The position numbers and the translations under genes were made by a program. DNA of 64,000 nucleotides, taken from positions 124,001 to 188,000 of the forward strand of contig JAYKXP010000017.1 of the NCBI GenBank assembly GCA_037176845.1, written 5' to 3'. How positions within the stretch are numbered: the stretch's first letter is position 1; the number at the start of each line of letters is the position of its first letter. This DNA is from Paramarasmius palmivorus (taxonomy: Eukaryota; Basidiomycota; Agaricomycetes; Agaricales; Marasmiaceae). Below are positions 11,924 to 22,647 of the stretch, piece after piece. Below the pieces are notes generated by a model. It saw only the letters and a program-made list of their open reading frames with translations. It was not told the DNA's origin and did no database searches.

Positions 11924-13203
11924 TGAACCTCATAATGACAGGCCGCTTTCGCCCGTACAGCAACTCGTGCCATTGCACTATATTTCTCGCGACCTGTTCG
12001 GCTCTTTAGACCTTCCAAAGGTACGCCGCATTCGTACATCTTCAAGCATGCCAATTCATCAAACGACTTTAGTTTCTGGCTGGCAAATCCTTAGGGGAAT
12101 TGCTTCATCAGATGGAGCGAATTTATCACCTCAATATGTTTCAACCCTCGTGAAGAATCAAGGCGTGAGTCTGGTCTCGATATGCAAAAGAGCTTCATGG
12201 ACTTGATGTCAGTTCACAGTCATCGTAAAACACTTCGTCCCACCTATCCTTGTTAACACCGTCCTCGGAACGATCCTATTCACATCGTATACCGAAATCT
12301 CGGGACTACTCGAGTCCTATACAGGTCATCACCCTACACTGACTGCTGCAATTTCGGGGGGCATTGCAGGCGGGGTGCAAGCTCTTGTTGCTGCCCCGGC
12401 TGAGAACGTCAGGATCCTCATGGAAGGTGGAACAGTGTATCATTCTTGGTCCCACGCTTGGAAGGATGTGTTCAGAGGTACTCAGTCGCGAGCACCGCGC
12501 TCCCGTCTGGAGAATATCGAGGATGTACGAGAAATGCGACGTTGGATGAGAGATGTTGGGGACATGGCTGGACGCGGTTGGGACGGCTGGAAGTGGACTT
12601 GTGCGAAAGATATATGTGGCGAGTAATTCAAACGTCTGATGTTGCACCCGCTAATCAAGAACTTTCAGGATTTGCCACGTTCTTCTCCGTTTTCTCAGTG
12701 ACCCGACGTTTTGCGTTGGGTGCAAAGGCGTGGGCGGAATCGGTCATTGAGACATGTGGTAACACAGAAGATAGTCGTTTGCTAGCCAACGTTCCAAGAG
12801 TCATTCATGGGTCTGCCTTGGTAACTGGCGGGGTATTGTTATCGTCCTTCTCTGATACAGCTCGCTAATCTATTATTAGGTGTTGGCCGGCTTGGGATAT
12901 GAACTGACCATCCGACCCTGGGAGCACGCGAGGCAAGTAGTACGACTGGCCCACTTGCACCAAGTTGCACACCCTTCTGAGCCTTCTCTTTCACTACCAT
13001 CCGTCCTCCTTCAAAAGTTACGTGAGGATAGGCTTGCGTTCTTTCGAGATCCTGCTTCCGTTATTCACAGTGATACGACCCTATCGACCAGCAGACGGAG
13101 GATACTTTCTGCCTTGAGGACACTAGCCAGGGTAGGACCATGGGGTGTGTCTTTCCTGGCCTGGGAAATCTTTGGACCCACACTTTCTGCAGACGATGAA
13201 TGA
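11907..13203 (+). CDS. Mitochondrial-carrier-like membrane protein
   Basis: Starts at ATG 11907 (MTRNDIEPHNDRPLSP) and ends TGA 13201-13203. After a GTGAGT..GTCAG intron (about 12164-12210) it reads FTVIVKHFVPPILVNTVLG, a likely membrane segment. Then comes AAISGGIAGGVQALVAAPAE with NVRILMEGG, which resembles the matrix-loop signature of mitochondrial carriers (P-x-D/E-x-x-K/R). Further hydrophobic segments are SGFATFFSVFSVTRRF and the VTGGVLAGLGYELTIRPWEH region, a second carrier-like signature. The third-exon junction (KDIC|GFATFF) needs a GC-AG intron at 12619-12668. The protein resembles basidiomycete carrier-like proteins of unknown substrate. Membership is moderately sure, substrate unknown. 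Confidence 0.75.
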
Positions 13204-14283
13204 CAGCGTTTACTATCTTCGCATTCAAACGCGCATCAGCTATACTACCGTCAACCCCTACTTAATATATTTCCCTTTCCTAGGCCATCGTTCCCTGTTC
13301 TCGACTGCTCGGGATCGACAGACTACAGAGAACGTGTCAAACCCAATTCAGGTCTCGTCGTTGCCAACATGTGCTCACCCAGTGCTCGCCTCCGTCTTTT
13401 CGCATTATTTAACTAGTGCTGACAAGGTTCTTCACATGGAACCGGTCCTTACCCACCCGATGTCAGAGCGCGGCGTCCAACTTAACGTTTTCGCATGTAT
13501 TACCGGCTCCCCAGTTCTCTATTCTTTGCTAGAGCCACCGCCCTGGATTTGCGGGGGGCTGGACTTCTTCTATGGGCCGCGGAGCCCCAAATTTGGTCGA
13601 TCTTGATAGGAAGTTATGTCTGAATTCTTTCTCGCCAGGACATAAGTATAGACGTCTGATCTATATTGAATAGATTCATGCCTCGTTTCCATCGATCGTC
13701 CAAGGTCCCAGCTACTTAGCACTGAAAGGTGCACAAACACCAAGCTGTCTAGAATCGCCCTCTTCATCTTGAACGCATCCTGTTGTGAAGTATCGATTCG
13801 AATGTCACCGCACACGAAATATGTTACGGCTTGCAGCAGGGTGACTTGATCTTTATCGCATTCAATGTTATGCCTGATCACCAAAGGATGTTCTGCCAGA
13901 CTTCCAAAACTCCCGAGCTTGTCTACTGGAGTTAGCTATCCAGTTCCAAGGGCGGAAACGGAATAATTGGAGAATGTTCCGAACTGCCTGCCTAGAGAAC
14001 ACACCTAAGCTATCTACAAGGCCTTCTATACATTAAACTTTCCACTGGAATGGGCTTGTAACATTCAACTTGTTCAAAGACTAGCTGGTGATCAGTACAG
14101 AGCGCTGAGCCCCTAGACAAGGAAGCTTGAAGCATCGCACAAGATAGATAGATAGATAGAGATATTCATTCTTCGAATCCTATCGAACCTTCACGAACTT
14201 GCAGCGATTGATTGTGATTGCACGCGACGATTTCTATATCTTCCATTCATTCATTTCCAGACCCCATCTAACGCTCGTTCGAT
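13204..14283. other. Gap between carrier-like and CHORD genes
   Basis: About 1.1 kb. A minus-strand open stretch at 13570-13884 (about 104 codons, starting MVIRHNIECDKDQ) resembles nothing I know. The only repeat is a short GATA microsatellite at 14143-14160, about 120 bases before the CHORD gene start. Confidence 0.4.
14143..14160. repeat. (GATA)n microsatellite, about 4.5 copies
   Basis: Direct reading shows consecutive GATA units just upstream of the CHORD gene. It also creates overlapping GATA-factor core sites; whether they work is unknown. Confidence 0.8.
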
Positions 14284-15696
14284 ATGCCTCGATGCACTCG
14301 AAAAGGATGTGGCAAGGAGTTTGCGGAAGGAGACACCGAACCTTGCATCTTTCACCCCGGAGGACCTGTGAGTTTCAGCTTGATCTTTTCACCCTCAGGT
14401 CCTCATGTTGTTGGTTCAGAAATTCCATGAGGGGCTCAAATCATGGACCTGTTGCTCAGAAGTAAACAAGCCCGTGCTAGATTTCGATGAATTCATGAAA
14501 ATCCTAGTGCGTATGCAACGTGCTCTCGTTGTAAAGCTACGGCGGACCAACCTTCTGGTAGGGATGCGCAGAAACAGATCGTCATACCACCGATGTTCCA
14601 CAAGTGGAACCTGTGGGCAGCTCAGCCTCGGAAACCAAAGCCCCGGCTGAAAATGAGGAAAACCCTACGAATGCCGTGCCCGCAGCACACCAAGCCGTAC
14701 CGACTCCCATCGCTCATGATCCTGCTCCAGCTGAAGCTTTACCCCCGCCTCAACCGATTGTTGAAGAGGAGGATGATCTTGATATTCCTGTTCAGCCAGG
14801 AACGGCATGTCGTAGAAGAGGCTGTAAGACTACCTTTGTGAGCGACGATGAGAACAGGAAGGGTGACGGAGAAGGCACACAATGCACCTATCACCCCGCA
14901 CCAGTAGCGTCATTTCCTTTCTTTATCGGTTCTTTCATACTCAATGCCATTTTTAGCCCATCTTCAGAGAAGGCAGCAAGGTGAGTTACTTTTGCTGGGC
15001 ACTTTGCATGTGTTGATAAGCCCGCGTTCTAAGGGATACCTATGCTGCAAACGTCGGGTACTGGAGTTTGACGAGTTTCTTAAGATTGAGGGTTGCAAAA
15101 CGGGACGACATGTATTTGCCTCGAAAACAAACCTACCGGTAGAGTATTCCGTGACCTCATCCTTGACTTCAAGACGTGCTGATGAAGAGATAGACCGCAC
15201 AAGAGGAACTAACTACCTGTCGTATTGACCACTACCAAACTGTTGACAAGGTCTACGTGTCGATCTTTGCCAAGAAGGCCGAAAAGGATGCTAGCAAGAT
15301 CGAATTCGAAGTCAATCAAGTGAGCTTGCCTTTGCTTCTCATGGGTTGCCCTTCTCACCCTCGGGTAGGTTTCGGTTGATCTGCGCCTACCTGGCAATAA
15401 GAGATTTGTGAAAACGATCGAGCTCTTTGGACCAGTCGACCCGACTGCATCATCTTATCACTTCTTCGGCACGAAGGTTAGGGTATTCTCGCCTCCTTCG
15501 CTACTTGTTACTCAATAGTGTGACCTTATAGGTAGAGCTTACACTCAAGAAGCAGGATAATCGTAGCTGGACGATACTGGAAAAGCCAGTACGGGATCTT
15601 GGCAATATAAGCCTTACCTTTGGGGTCACTGGCAGGACAGGTACAATTGGTGCGAAGGAAAGCATCTTGGACGAGCAAAATAAACCTAGAGCATAG
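14284..15696 (+). CDS. CHORD- and CS-domain protein (RAR1/SGT1-type HSP90 co-chaperone)
   Basis: The first CHORD zinc domain begins at the start codon: MPRCTRKGCGKEF, CIFHPGGP, then KFHEGLKSWTCC, FDEFMKILGCAETDRHT. The last part needs an intron at 14507-14561 (donor GTGCGT, acceptor GGTAG), which restores the conserved I-x-GC-x4-H ending. A Pro/Ala-rich acidic linker follows (APAENEENPTNAVPAA). The second CHORD has GTACRRRGCKTTF, CTYHPAP, SKGYLCCKRRVLEFDEFLKI and GCKTGRH. The C-terminal CS domain (p23-like) runs from about VDKVYVSIFAKKAEKD to TKVELTLKKQDNRSWTILEK. Animal relatives (CHORDC1, melusin) bind HSP90. The stop is TAG at 15694-15696, only 125 bases from the convergent IF-2 gene. Confidence 0.92.
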
Positions 15697-15821
15697 GCAA
15701 TCGTTGCAGTGTCACACAGAATGCAAGGAATACTCTAGTACATCTAAGTACTCTAATAGTAGGCGATATTAAGGAGGGTAAAGTATACTTCCGCATGTAA
15801 GAGCTTGATAATTGGCAGACT

Positions 15822-18800
15822 CTAGAGCACACCAGGTTTCTCAATAATTGAGAACATCTGAATGAAATCACCTTCTCTGAGGTCGTCGAAATCAGTCAGA
15901 TTGAGGCCACATTCAGACCCCTTTCGCACTTCGCTCACGTCCTTCTTGAGCTGCCGCAGAGTTTCCACGGGACCTGATAAGCGAAATTGAGGGAAGTTGA
16001 AAATCCAAATAAGCGAGATCGACGAACCTTCGTGTACAGTCTCGCCGTTACGGACAACTCGGGCCCGCTGTTTCCTCTCTACCATGCCATTCGTAACCCT
16101 ACATCCAGCAACCTTGACTGTCTGCTTTGACTTGAGTTGAATCTCGAATATCTGAAGGACAGTGGCTTCTCCGGTAACCTTCTTCTCGATGACAACTGGA
16201 AGAAGCTTAATAATATGCTCCTTAACTGCGTCGATGAGTCTGTAAATGATGCCTGAGGAGCATATTGGGACGCTATTTTGAGCAGCCAGGCCTTCCATAG
16301 GCCGAGGCACGTTGACATTGAACGCAACGATCATCCCTAATTGAAGTCAGCGAATTCTCGCTACCAAAGAGGAAGATCTCACTCACCTCCTGAGGTCTTC
16401 GCCATCATCACATCTGATTCCGTTACATCTCCCACACCGGAAGAGATGACTTTTGTGGCGGCAAGGTGGTTACCTATATGGAGAGCACCGACCACGGCTT
16501 CGACACTACCGCTGACATCGGCCTTCACAACTAATCTCAATTCCTGGGGTCCACTAGACTCCTCTTTTGTCTCTTTACTACCCGTTCGTTGGGCTTCTAG
16601 TTCTCTCTGCTCGCGGTCTTGTCTCCGACTGGCATTGATAGCTTCGACATCGAGGAGCGTAGCTTCCATATCCACTTTTCGTTCGCGGTTGGCAATTGCT
16701 TTCTTGATGTCTGACTCTGAGCCTTGCAGGACCTGGTCTCCGGCGTTGGGGAGTGTTTTCCATCCTGAAATGGTAACAGCCATTCCAGGGCCTGCTGACT
16801 TGACAGGTTTCCCAGCAGAGTCATTCATCACACGAACTTTGGCCTGCGTCGTCCCGCTAATAATATGCGACCCTGTTGTGAGATTGCCGCGAAGAATCAG
16901 AACAGTTGCGACAGCCCTTGGAATTGTTCAGATCAGATGTCGAATCATTAGAAGCTACACAAAGCGCTTACCCTAAACCTTTATGCATTTTAGATTCCAG
17001 AACATAGCCGTGAACAGGTCCCTGTGCTTCGGCACGCAAATCTTGCATCTCAGCAATGGCAGATAGTGTCTCAACAAGATCGGGTAAGCCTTGTCCAGTC
17101 AGCCCTGATACGTTAACTGAAGGAACATCCCCGCCAAACTCCTCTAGTTGAATTCCCTCGGCTAATAAACTCTTCTGAACATTTTCCTAGGACGAACGTC
17201 GGTACGCGTCACGAACATGTCACTGTCGACTTACCACATCGACACCAGGTTTATCGACTTTGTTAATGGCGACCACCACACCCACTTTCTCTTGTTCCTG
17301 TTTGATCAAGTTGATCACTTCGCGGGTCTGGGGCATGATGCCGTCGTCGGCTGCAACGACGAGCACAATGATGTCCGTGACCATAGCACCTCGGGCACGC
17401 ATAGCGGAAAAAGCTGCATGCCCAGGCGTGTCTAAAAACGTGATTGATCGAGAGCCTGTACTGGTGCCGCTGCTTGCGGGCACGGGAACAGAGAAAGCAC
17501 CAATGTGTTGGGTGATACCGCCGGCCTCGCCCTTAGCAACAGAAGTCGACCGCAGCGTGTCCAGAAGGGTCGTCTTCCCATGATCAACATGTCCCATAAT
17601 AGTCACCACTGGCGGTCGGTGAGGCAGAGTTGCTGGGCTGGGATGGGGTGGTCTGTATAGAATAGTCAGCATTGGGATGCGTCGAGAAGAGGTGCGACAA
17701 ACGATGGGTATATGTCGAAAGCCATCTCATCATCAATGACTGGGTTTCGTCCAAGTTCCTCCGCAAGCAGAGCGGCGTAATCAGAGGTCAAAACTAGAAC
17801 GACGTCAAGATAGAGTTTCGTGCTTGGAGAACAGCAATTGAGTTACCATGATCATACGACGCTTCTTCCGCCATTCCAGATTGCTTCATCCGTCTCTGCA
17901 AGTATTCTGTGAATTGTTCAGAATTCCGCAGTATGTGCGGGGAACCAATGTAAATCTTACCTAGTCGGACATTTAACAGTTGCGCCAGTGCGCCCACAGA
18001 CACCACCGAGGGTATATAGACATCCACTCTGACTTTCTTATCTACGATCTTCTTGGGTTTCTTCGCCTTTTGCGCTTGCGAATATTGGTGATGCGATGGC
18101 TGCTGAGTAACGTTGTTTCCCATCTTCTGCATGCGTTCGACAAGGGAGCCTCTGCCGCGGACTTCTTTTATTCTGGGCCGGTGTCGTCTATCCCCTTGCC
18201 CTTCCCCTCTGGTACCCAAACTCCCAAAGTCCTCGCCGTCAAACACTCCATCAATCTGGGCTTGAGTCGGTGCAAGTTCAGGCCCAACACTCGACAACCC
18301 CTCTGATGCTGATAAGGAGGCCGTTTGCGATTGAGTTGTGCTTTGCGGTAGTTGGCGTTGTCGTTGAGTATCGTTCGGCTCTTTTCTGCTGCCAGAAGGA
18401 TTGGCTTGCCATGTCCGAGCGTCTGTATGGGGAAGTCTATCTCTATGAAACTCTATTTGTCCTCCCTTTCCCTTTGCACGGCCGTGTTGGGATTTTTGGG
18501 CCTGGGTCGTGTTTTGGGATTGTGATGGTCTACTGGATAGTGTTCCCCATGCTATAGATATGGATTCTGATGGTGCAGAATGTTTTGAAGACGACGCTGA
18601 AGATGAAGTGAAAGGGTCAAATGCGGTACTTCTTTTGGCAGAAGGGCTCCGCGTCGAGGATGTGTGGTGACTAGGAATGTTGCGAGACGTCGGAGGGGCC
18701 TGCCTTGATGTATTAGAGCGTGGAAGGTCCCATTTTGTCCCAGAAAGTGAGCTCTGAGCATTTCCTCTATTCAACGGTGCCCACTTGCTCAAATTTGGCC

Positions 18801-18972
18801 TCGGAGATGAGGAGACTGAAATAGTCGGTTCTTCGACCTACAGAATTTGTTGGAAATCGACTTTTATAAGAATAAAATAACAACTCACCTTGAACTTGGC
18901 AGCCGTAGAAGCCTTTCTAGCATGCAAACACTGTCTGCAGACAGCTGGGACCACCTTCCGATGTCGATGCAT
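15822..18972 (-). CDS. IFM1: Mitochondrial translation initiation factor IF-2
   Basis: GTPase that brings initiator tRNA to the mitochondrial small ribosomal subunit. The start [20 protein letters not shown] at 18972 gives an Arg-rich, acid-poor presequence fitting mitochondrial import. It is joined by a GTGAGT..TGTAG intron (about 18838-18888) to a Ser/Gln-rich, low-complexity N-domain. The G domain has P-loop [16 protein letters not shown], switch [10 protein letters not shown] and NKVD (17220-17640). Domains II to IV follow: [24 protein letters not shown] (IF-2 domain III), and the C-terminal fMet-tRNA-binding barrel with [20 protein letters not shown] and [15 protein letters not shown]. 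The stop is at 15822-15824. Divergent from AIM25 with 111 bases between start codons. Confidence 0.96.
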
Positions 18973-19083
18973 AGGACAAGGTTCCTCCACTGCACGTGCT
19001 CATGGAGAATCCTCAAATTTCCGCGTTGCCGTTTCCGCGTTTCTCTCTCTCTCTCCATTTCCCATCATTCCCAACGCAGTTGC
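18973..19083. promoter_or_regulatory. Shared divergent promoter of IFM1 and AIM25
   Basis: The 111-base spacer between two start codons must hold both promoters. Seen in it: a palindromic CACGTG at 18993-18998, the direct repeat TTTCCGCGTT at 19018-19027 and 19032-19041, and a CT run just after it. Both genes encode mitochondrial proteins, so common control is plausible. Confidence 0.55.
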
Positions 19084-20664
19084 ATGTTGAAGTTCGGTAT
19101 TCCTGGCGCTTTCTTCAGACTTGCTTCAGTCAGCTATACTAGACCGCAATTCTATAGCCTGCAATACAGAGTGCTTCCCAGACAGCTGATTCGGAATTAT
19201 GCACTGAGTCGCTTTCCATCACGCCCCGTTGGTGTCGGACGAACACGTCCTGGTAGTCGCGACAAAGACGGTCAAAACGGACGGTCTCGGGTCTTAGGAG
19301 AATCTGTCAGTACCGAAAGCAATGGAAGAACATCACAAGAAGAATCGCCGTTATGGCAAGCAAGCCAAACAATCACCGGGGGTGGTGGTTACTCTGTCGA
19401 GGGCCTGCAACGTTTACTCTCTAATGATCTCCTAGTGATTGAGAGGTGGGATCGTCGTCGAGCCAATACGGTATTCGTGAATGATACAACTTCTTCAAAC
19501 AGGCAAATCGAGATGCTCAACATATTCATTGGATTCGAACAGACCAATAAATACGCGATTCGTAAGCATGTTTTCGACTATTCATGTATTCCAAATTAAA
19601 GTCGAACACATGCAGGGAACTCGGAAGGTGTTCCTGTCGGATTCATTGCAGAAGAGCCTGGAGGATTCTTGTCATCCATAAACAGGCAACTCTTTGCCAC
19701 ACACAGACCCTTTCGCGCGCTGATCATGGATACTGAGGGAAAGCCAATCTTGTGGGTCAGTTCTTCATCTCCGTCTTGACATTCTCAGATCTTGACTGCA
19801 TATGTTTAGCTTCGACGTCCTTTCGCTTGGATCAATTCCAGAATGTACGTCCAGCAACCCCTAGACCCACAGAATACACCTGCCGTTGAAAACGGAGCTC
19901 CTCTAGATCTCCTTGACACGTTCGCCGAGGTACAACAAGTGTGGCACCCTTTCCGGAGAAGATATGACTTGTTCCTGAGGTGTGTATGGGTGTCTCCGGT
20001 CTTATCGACGTCGAAGAGTACAAATCCTGAAATAGAGTGTCCAGAGAAACCCCCAAAAGAATACTATCACTTGCCTCTGAACCCCAACCAGAACCAGAAC
20101 CAAATTCCTCCGTTTTCACACAATTCGCCAAGGTGGATAGCCCCTTTCTCGCGTGGAGTTTCAGTTTACAGGGTGCCCACGGAGAGGAACTTGCATTTAT
20201 CAGTCGTGAATGGAAGGGTTTTGGTCGGGAAGTAGGTCAAAGCAGCTTCTCCGTCAAAACCCCTGAACGTGACTTATTATGTTTTCCCTTTCGTTTAGCT
20301 TTTCACAGACACTGGTTAGTTTCGAGCGCAATGTTTGAATCTATAACAAGCTAAAGTCTCGCTAGGTGAATACTACATCTGTTTCGGTCCTAGATCAGGG
20401 CTTCCTGGCTTTGGCGATGGAACATCAATGCAGCACCGGCAGACAGTTCTTCGTAATCTGACATTAAACGAGAGAGCAGTAAGCCTCGCTATCACTGTGT
20501 TTAGGGTGCAGCTGACTAGACCCCTTTCACATGTATAGCTCGTCTTGGCGCTGGCAGGTACGGTCCGCTCATCGGCGTTGTGTATTCCGTCCGTCTGATC
20601 AAATATCCATTCAGTGAACATTGATTGCGATTACTTTTCGCGGCATTCTGGTCACCACGGGTAG
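19084..20664 (+). CDS. AIM25: Mitochondrial phospholipid scramblase-family protein (AIM25-like)
   Basis: Fungal scramblase homologue. The Met at 19084 opens a basic, Ser/Arg-rich N-terminus (GAFFRLASVSYTRPQFYSLQ) that looks like a mitochondrial presequence. The scramblase domain reads EMLNIFIGFEQTNKYAIR, then after an intron GVPVGFIAEEPGGFLSSINR, THRPFRALIMDTEGKP, LRRPFAWINSRMYV, VQQVWHPFRRRYDLFL, and FAKVDSPFLAWSFSLQ. The hydrophobic C-terminal end reads RALVLALAVNIDCDYFSRHSG. The reading frame stops TAG at 20662-20664; a GTAGGA donor overlaps this stop and could extend the protein to about 20829, but the first stop gives a typical family end. About six introns. Confidence 0.9.
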
Positions 20665-20969
20665 GAAACTGTCAGTATTTGCTGCACCCTTCTGACGTCT
20701 ATTACCTCTGTCAAGTGGATTTTTCATGTTCCCCGGTTGGGATGGAGAATAACCACTCTCTCTACATCATCGTGCTCCGGCGACAGGAAGCGCTTGCGTC
20801 AGAACATGCGTTTACACCAAGGATTTAGTGACACCAGTGCACTATTCTGGTATTGACGTCGGGCGCACGTAAAAGGCAGCTGATACAGGTTTACAGTTAT
20901 TACATGTCACAGAATCCAACGGGTACAATAGAATACAGTACATTGTGAAATATAGTCGGGGGGTCTACA

Positions 20970-22508
20970 TTAAGAAATGAAGACCTTCCTCAACTTACTA
21001 AGTTCGCATGTTTCTCCCGTCCGAGGACATTTAACGGTACCGCCGTTTTTCGCGGCCATTTCTTCCATCGCCTAAAAATGACATCTCAATTTTCCGGGTA
21101 TCATAACACGTAAAAAAGTAACCTTACCTCCCGAGAATAAACATACCCGTTCGGGAAAACCATTGGCATGTTGTCCTCGTCCATTATTCTACCAGTAATC
21201 TGGCATACAATTGTTGAGTTAGCGTGATGACTCAGAGGGACCTCTTCTGCAAGTTTCCCAAGGCCCTGCCCCTGAGATCCTGAACCTGATTCTGTGTCGC
21301 AGACTGGGCAGTCAACATTCTTGGTGTGTGCATCATAACAGGCTAGGAGCTTCAAAGAGGCGAGACCGGCATAGAGGGATAAATTGAGAAGGGGCTCATT
21401 AGGAAGGAGGTTCAGGGAATATATCGATTGGCGGAAGGTTCTGACGAGGTTTGACCACCGTATAGGGTCATACAAACGCTACGAATTACGTTGAGGAAAC
21501 TCATAGAAGGATGACGAAGGATCCACTTTACCTTGTAAGGACCACAAAGAGTCTTTGGAGAAAAGGCCAGTAGAGCGGAAGCCTGGTTAATCTGGGGCAG
21601 GTGTGTATCGTGCCAAGGGGTCATGTGCTTCCGAAGGTAGGCAATAGCTTCTTGCTTGTTCCCTGCCCGACATAACTCGATGTATTCCTGTAATCTCAGG
21701 TCGAATTCGAGAGTGCTCTACAGCAAATCGGGTGCTTAGGGCGTGCCCAGACCATGGTGAACTTGAACCCTTACCTTGCTTTTCTTGAGAGCGCTCTTGT
21801 TTTCACTGCACCACGCGAGCGCCTCTGTGCAACTATGCCTTAGGAGTGCGCTTTCTATTCGCCTAATATCACTGAACAAAGTTATGTCCACCAACATCTT
21901 GATTTAGATCAGAACCCCGGAATTCTCTTATCCAATTTCGTCTCACTTACTTCAATTTCTTTGTCCCGAGCGATTTGCTTGGCTGTGTTCTCCTTTCCAT
22001 TTCGTAGGCACCAATCTACTAACCACCGATCAAGCCTTTTATCACTCCACGCCGCGAAGTCTGGTGCATTGGTTCCGGAAATACTTTCCAGGCGAGCTAG
22101 GTATTCGAATCGCTTACGCATGACATCTTGGGTGGGTTTCCCTGCGGTGTCATGAAGTTCCGAAAGCTAGTAGCGATCGTAAGATGCGGGAATAGTGACG
22201 GTGAAGTAGCACATACCTTTCGTTTGAGATTGTTCACTCGATTGACCATCCCATCTATTGAAGCAACTACATCCTCTTTGCTAGCCTGTCCAGAGCTAAT
22301 CCGCTTGGTGGCATCGCTGGCTGCTGTCTGAATAGCCCCGTACTCTCGTTCCGTTTGTTTCTGCGTTGTCCGAAAAACTTTGCGGTAATTCTCGTATGGA
22401 ACCTGTAGCCTAGTGAGGAATTGTCTTAATACAGATTATTTACAAACTTGCCCTAGTAAATGGCTGCTCAAAGAGCAGTATTCCGTCTACATTCAGCTTG
22501 GTGGACAT
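20970..22508 (-). CDS. FYV10: GID/CTLH ubiquitin-ligase subunit FYV10/GID9 (MAEA family)
   Basis: Subunit of the GID/CTLH E3 ligase, which in yeast degrades gluconeogenic enzymes after glucose return. Start MSTKLNVDGILLFEQPF at 22508. It has LisH- and CTLH-like helices (RRIESALLRHSCTEALAWCS, STLEFDLRLQEYIELCR, KQEAIAYLRKHM) followed by the CRA region (RLYDPIRWSNLVRTFRQSIY). The C-terminal degenerate RING includes NVDCPVCDTE, STIVCQITGRIMDEDN, PMVFPNGYVYSREAMEEMA and KCPRTGETCELSKLRKVFIS before TAA at 20970-20972. That ending (CPRTGE...KVFIS) separates it from the RMND5/GID2 partner. The presence of all modules argues that it is active. Confidence 0.94.
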
Positions 22509-22647
22509 TGGTATAGTGAAAGAGGATAGGCGCTTGTGACGCTGTCACGACGTGACGACACGCGTCTCACGTGTTCAATTTTTGTTGAATCTAGACGCGT
22601 TTTCTGTTTCTGTTTTTACGAGTTGCATCGCGGGTGGGAACTCGACA
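22509..22647. promoter_or_regulatory. CDC45/FYV10 divergent promoter with two MCB boxes
   Basis: The 139-base spacer contains ACGCGT at 22560-22565 and again at 22595-22600 (MluI cell-cycle boxes, bound by MBF in yeasts), CACGTG at 22568-22573, and a perfect 13-base palindrome GTCACGACGTGAC at 22543-22555. CDC45 is a known G1/S-regulated MCB gene in budding yeast, so control of the plus-strand gene is the likely role. Confidence 0.65.

Noticed and set aside
20661..20829. Possible extra last exon of AIM25 behind a GTAGGA donor
   Set aside because: The in-frame TAG at 20662 gives a normal scramblase end (DYFSRHSG); the extended frame adds a sequence unlike the family.
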